Of a DNA stretch of 58,329 nt, positions 57,117 through 58,329 are shown piece by piece. The notes below the pieces were generated by a model. That model worked only from the letters and a program-made list of their open reading frames with translations. It had not been told where the DNA came from and did not search any database. Positions within the stretch are counted from its first letter, which is position 1. Every line of letters starts with the position of its first letter. Made by a program: the position numbers and the translations under genes. The stretch lies in NCBI RefSeq assembly GCF_001075875.1, contig NZ_JUOS01000173.1:1-58329 (forward strand). Reading direction: 5' to 3'. The DNA comes from Streptococcus oralis. Lineage in GTDB: Bacteria; Bacillota; Bacilli; Lactobacillales; Streptococcaceae.

Positions 57117-58146
57117 ACAATATTCTGTAGCTGATTTGTTCGCAAATCTTTATAAAAAACGTAAAGTAAATTTGCTAGCTTTACTAGCCTTATTTGCTCT
57201 CATAGCTGTACCATTTACTTTAAAAGCTGTTAAAAATAAAAATACAGTCAAAGATTCTACTAGTTATTCTACTTATATCACCTATAAGATAACTGCTCCA
57301 GAAACATCATCAAAAACAATTTTGAATCATCAGGTTGGTGGCTATAGTGACTTCTATGCAAAACTAATTGATGGTAATCTCAATGGTGCCTTTCTTTTCA
57401 ATGATGTTGATTCTGATAAGATGAAGGAAATCGCTAAAGATTTAGATACCACAGAAACAGCATTGAAGAATTCTGCAAGTGACTATTGGACAAAAAAATT
57501 AACGATTAACCCATTGATTGATGATGCAGGTGTAACTGTTAAAATTTTAACTCCAAGTAAGGAAGTAAATGATTTCTTTGAAAGCAAGTTTGATTCATTG
57601 ATTGACAAGTTCAAGTCTACCTATACAGATGTTAAGATTGAAAAACTTGAAACAGTGAACTCTAAAGAATTGACTCCGAATGGAGAAGTTGCTCTTGGCT
57701 TTAACTTGAAAAATCTTATTTTGCGCTTAGTGATTATTGGTATTCTCTGTGTCATCCTAGTGATCATGGCGAATGTTCTAGTTTACCTCTTCAACCCAAC
57801 TATTAATCGTGCAGGCGATTTCTCTGCTTATCAAGTAGACTTTGTTTCAACTATTACAACTCTTGAAAATCTTTCTGAACTATTGAGTTACAAGTGTCAA
57901 GGTCAACCACTAGCAATTGTAAGTTCAGATAATCGTATTTTGAATAAATTACAAGCAGAATACAAATTGAATCTTGAGGGTGTTCAGTTTGTTAACTTGC
58001 AAAATGTCAAAGATCTTTTAGCATTTGAGAATGTCCTTTTCGTAGAAGAATATGGTGTCACTCGCTATAAGAAATTTGAAGAAAGTATGCAAGAAGTGAG
58101 AAATCTAAACCGTTCAGTTTTAGGTGTGATTACTTTTGCACTATAA
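57109..58146 (+). CDS. Wzz/CpsC-like protein with BY-kinase-like C-terminal remnant
   Basis: 345 residues: short cytoplasmic start (EQYSVADLFANLYKKRK), membrane segment 1 at about 22-42, extracellular domain of about 160 residues, membrane segment 2 at about 206-228, then about 115 cytoplasmic residues. Two outer-anchoring helices around one extracellular domain is the Wzz/polysaccharide co-polymerase layout. The cytoplasmic part has a strand LAIVSSDN where a Walker A would follow but does not. It ends VLFVEEYGVTRYKKFEESM then LNRSVLGVITF, like the last strand-helix-strand of CpsD-type tyrosine kinases. No function is known to me; chain-length control of TarP is a hypothesis. Confidence 0.65.
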   Translation: MFEQYSVADLFANLYKKRKVNLLALLALFALIAVPFTLKAVKNKNTVKDSTSYSTYITYKITAPETSSKTILNHQVGGYSDFYAKLIDGNLNGAFLFNDVDSDKMKEIAKDLDTTETALKNSASDYWTKKLTINPLIDDAGVTVKILTPSKEVNDFFESKFDSLIDKFKSTYTDVKIEKLETVNSKELTPNGEVALGFNLKNLILRLVIIGILCVILVIMANVLVYLFNPTINRAGDFSAYQVDFVSTITTLENLSELLSYKCQGQPLAIVSSDNRILNKLQAEYKLNLEGVQFVNLQNVKDLLAFENVLFVEEYGVTRYKKFEESMQEVRNLNRSVLGVITFAL

Positions 58147-58174
58147 TTCATATAAATAAGGGATAATTATCCAA

Positions 58175-58211
58175 GACAAAGGAGGACCATTCGAGTCCTC
58201 CTTTGTCTTTT
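58175..58211 (+). terminator. Terminator of the LicD/TarP-like cluster
   Basis: 13-bp perfect stem GACAAAGGAGGAC / GTCCTCCTTTGTC with a 7-base loop, then TTTT. Confidence 0.92.
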
Positions 58212-58270
58212 GGAAAAAAATCAGATTTGACAGAATACTGTAGAAAAGTCTTCATAGAGGATTGAGATAA

Positions 58271-58329
58271 TACTCAATGAAAATCAAAGAGCAAACTAGG
58301 AAACTAGCCGCAGGCTGTACTTGAGTACG
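58271..58329. repeat. BOX element, boxA end, cut by the window edge
   Basis: TACTCAATGAAAATCAAAG and the following bases match the boxA part of the element at 40311. After CCGCAGGCTG it continues TACTTGAGTACG, a variant form, and runs off the right edge. The bases between the cluster terminator and this repeat (58212-58270) show no gene. Confidence 0.8.

Noticed and set aside
58227-58232. TTGACA as a promoter -35 after the last gene
   Set aside because: No acceptable -10 lies 16-18 bases downstream and no gene follows inside the window.

Overview
The window is a stretch of a low-GC Gram-positive chromosome that reads as a mitis-group Streptococcus (S. mitis / S. oralis / S. infantis type). 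The evidence is a C-terminal choline-binding repeat at the left edge, BOX repeats of the pneumococcal type (40311-40463 and the right edge), streptococcal versions of dpr, DUF1149, psr and licD-family genes, and abundant extended -10 promoters (TGnTATAAT). Many gene blocks match blocks I remember from S. pneumoniae, but their junctions differ (for example asnS is not followed by rpsF-ssb, and an ABC exporter pair lies between tpiA and dpr). It is therefore probably a commensal relative rather than S. pneumoniae itself. This species call is an inference.

Layout. 1-8.8 kb: end of a choline-binding protein, a YtxK-like methyltransferase with ackA, birA, a lone WaaL/Wzy-type membrane protein, an FMN reductase, and a ypmB-like gene with aspB and asnS. 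8.9-16.7 kb: an MFS transporter, queH, an AT-rich two-gene cassette (SAM methyltransferase plus Rgg-type regulator), then ntdp (DUF402), recX, an APH(3')-like phosphotransferase and a RumA-type RNA methyltransferase. 16.7-22.7 kb: tpiA, a heterodimeric ABC exporter, dpr, dihydrofolate reductase and a 56-residue membrane protein. 22.7-32.3 kb: clpX-ysxC-ridA, rapZ-yvcK-whiA, ferredoxin-NADP reductase, cdaA-cdaR-glmM and a DUF1149 gene. 32.3-40.3 kb: degV, dapB-cca-ABC-F-membrane protein, apt, metA and dnaD. 40.3-42 kb: a BOX element and a cytoplasmic alpha-amylase under a MalR/CcpA-like operator. 42.2-52.6 kb: an RlmI-like methyltransferase heading the shikimate/aromatic amino acid operon (aroD-E-B-C-tyrA-ylbF, then aroA-aroK-pheA) and an LCP-family gene. 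52.7-58.1 kb: a teichoic-acid type cluster (LicD-family protein, two glycosyltransferases, a Wzy-like polymerase and a Wzz-like protein).

How they work together: most genes are housekeeping. Groups with an obvious joint role are the cyclic-di-AMP/cell-wall precursor operon (cdaA-cdaR-glmM), the rapZ-yvcK-whiA cell-envelope regulators, the complete route from dehydroquinate synthesis to chorismate plus prephenate branches, and the LCP/LicD/TarP-like cluster for choline-decorated teichoic acid.

Points most worth a second look: Leu at codon 100 of dihydrofolate reductase, a change known to give trimethoprim resistance in pneumococcus. Four genes whose -10 box lies 6-7 nt before the start codon, with no Shine-Dalgarno, so the mRNAs should be leaderless, including one divergent pair. 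A Wzz-like protein whose C-terminus looks like a decayed BY-kinase, next to the teichoic acid polymerase. A chromosomal APH(3') homologue with intact motifs. The AT-rich methyltransferase/Rgg cassette. A 37-bp direct repeat flanking a hairpin in front of dapB. A nearly perfect MET-box over the metA promoter. I found no CRISPR array, prophage, insertion sequence, tRNA or rRNA, and no gene-free stretch longer than 300 bases.
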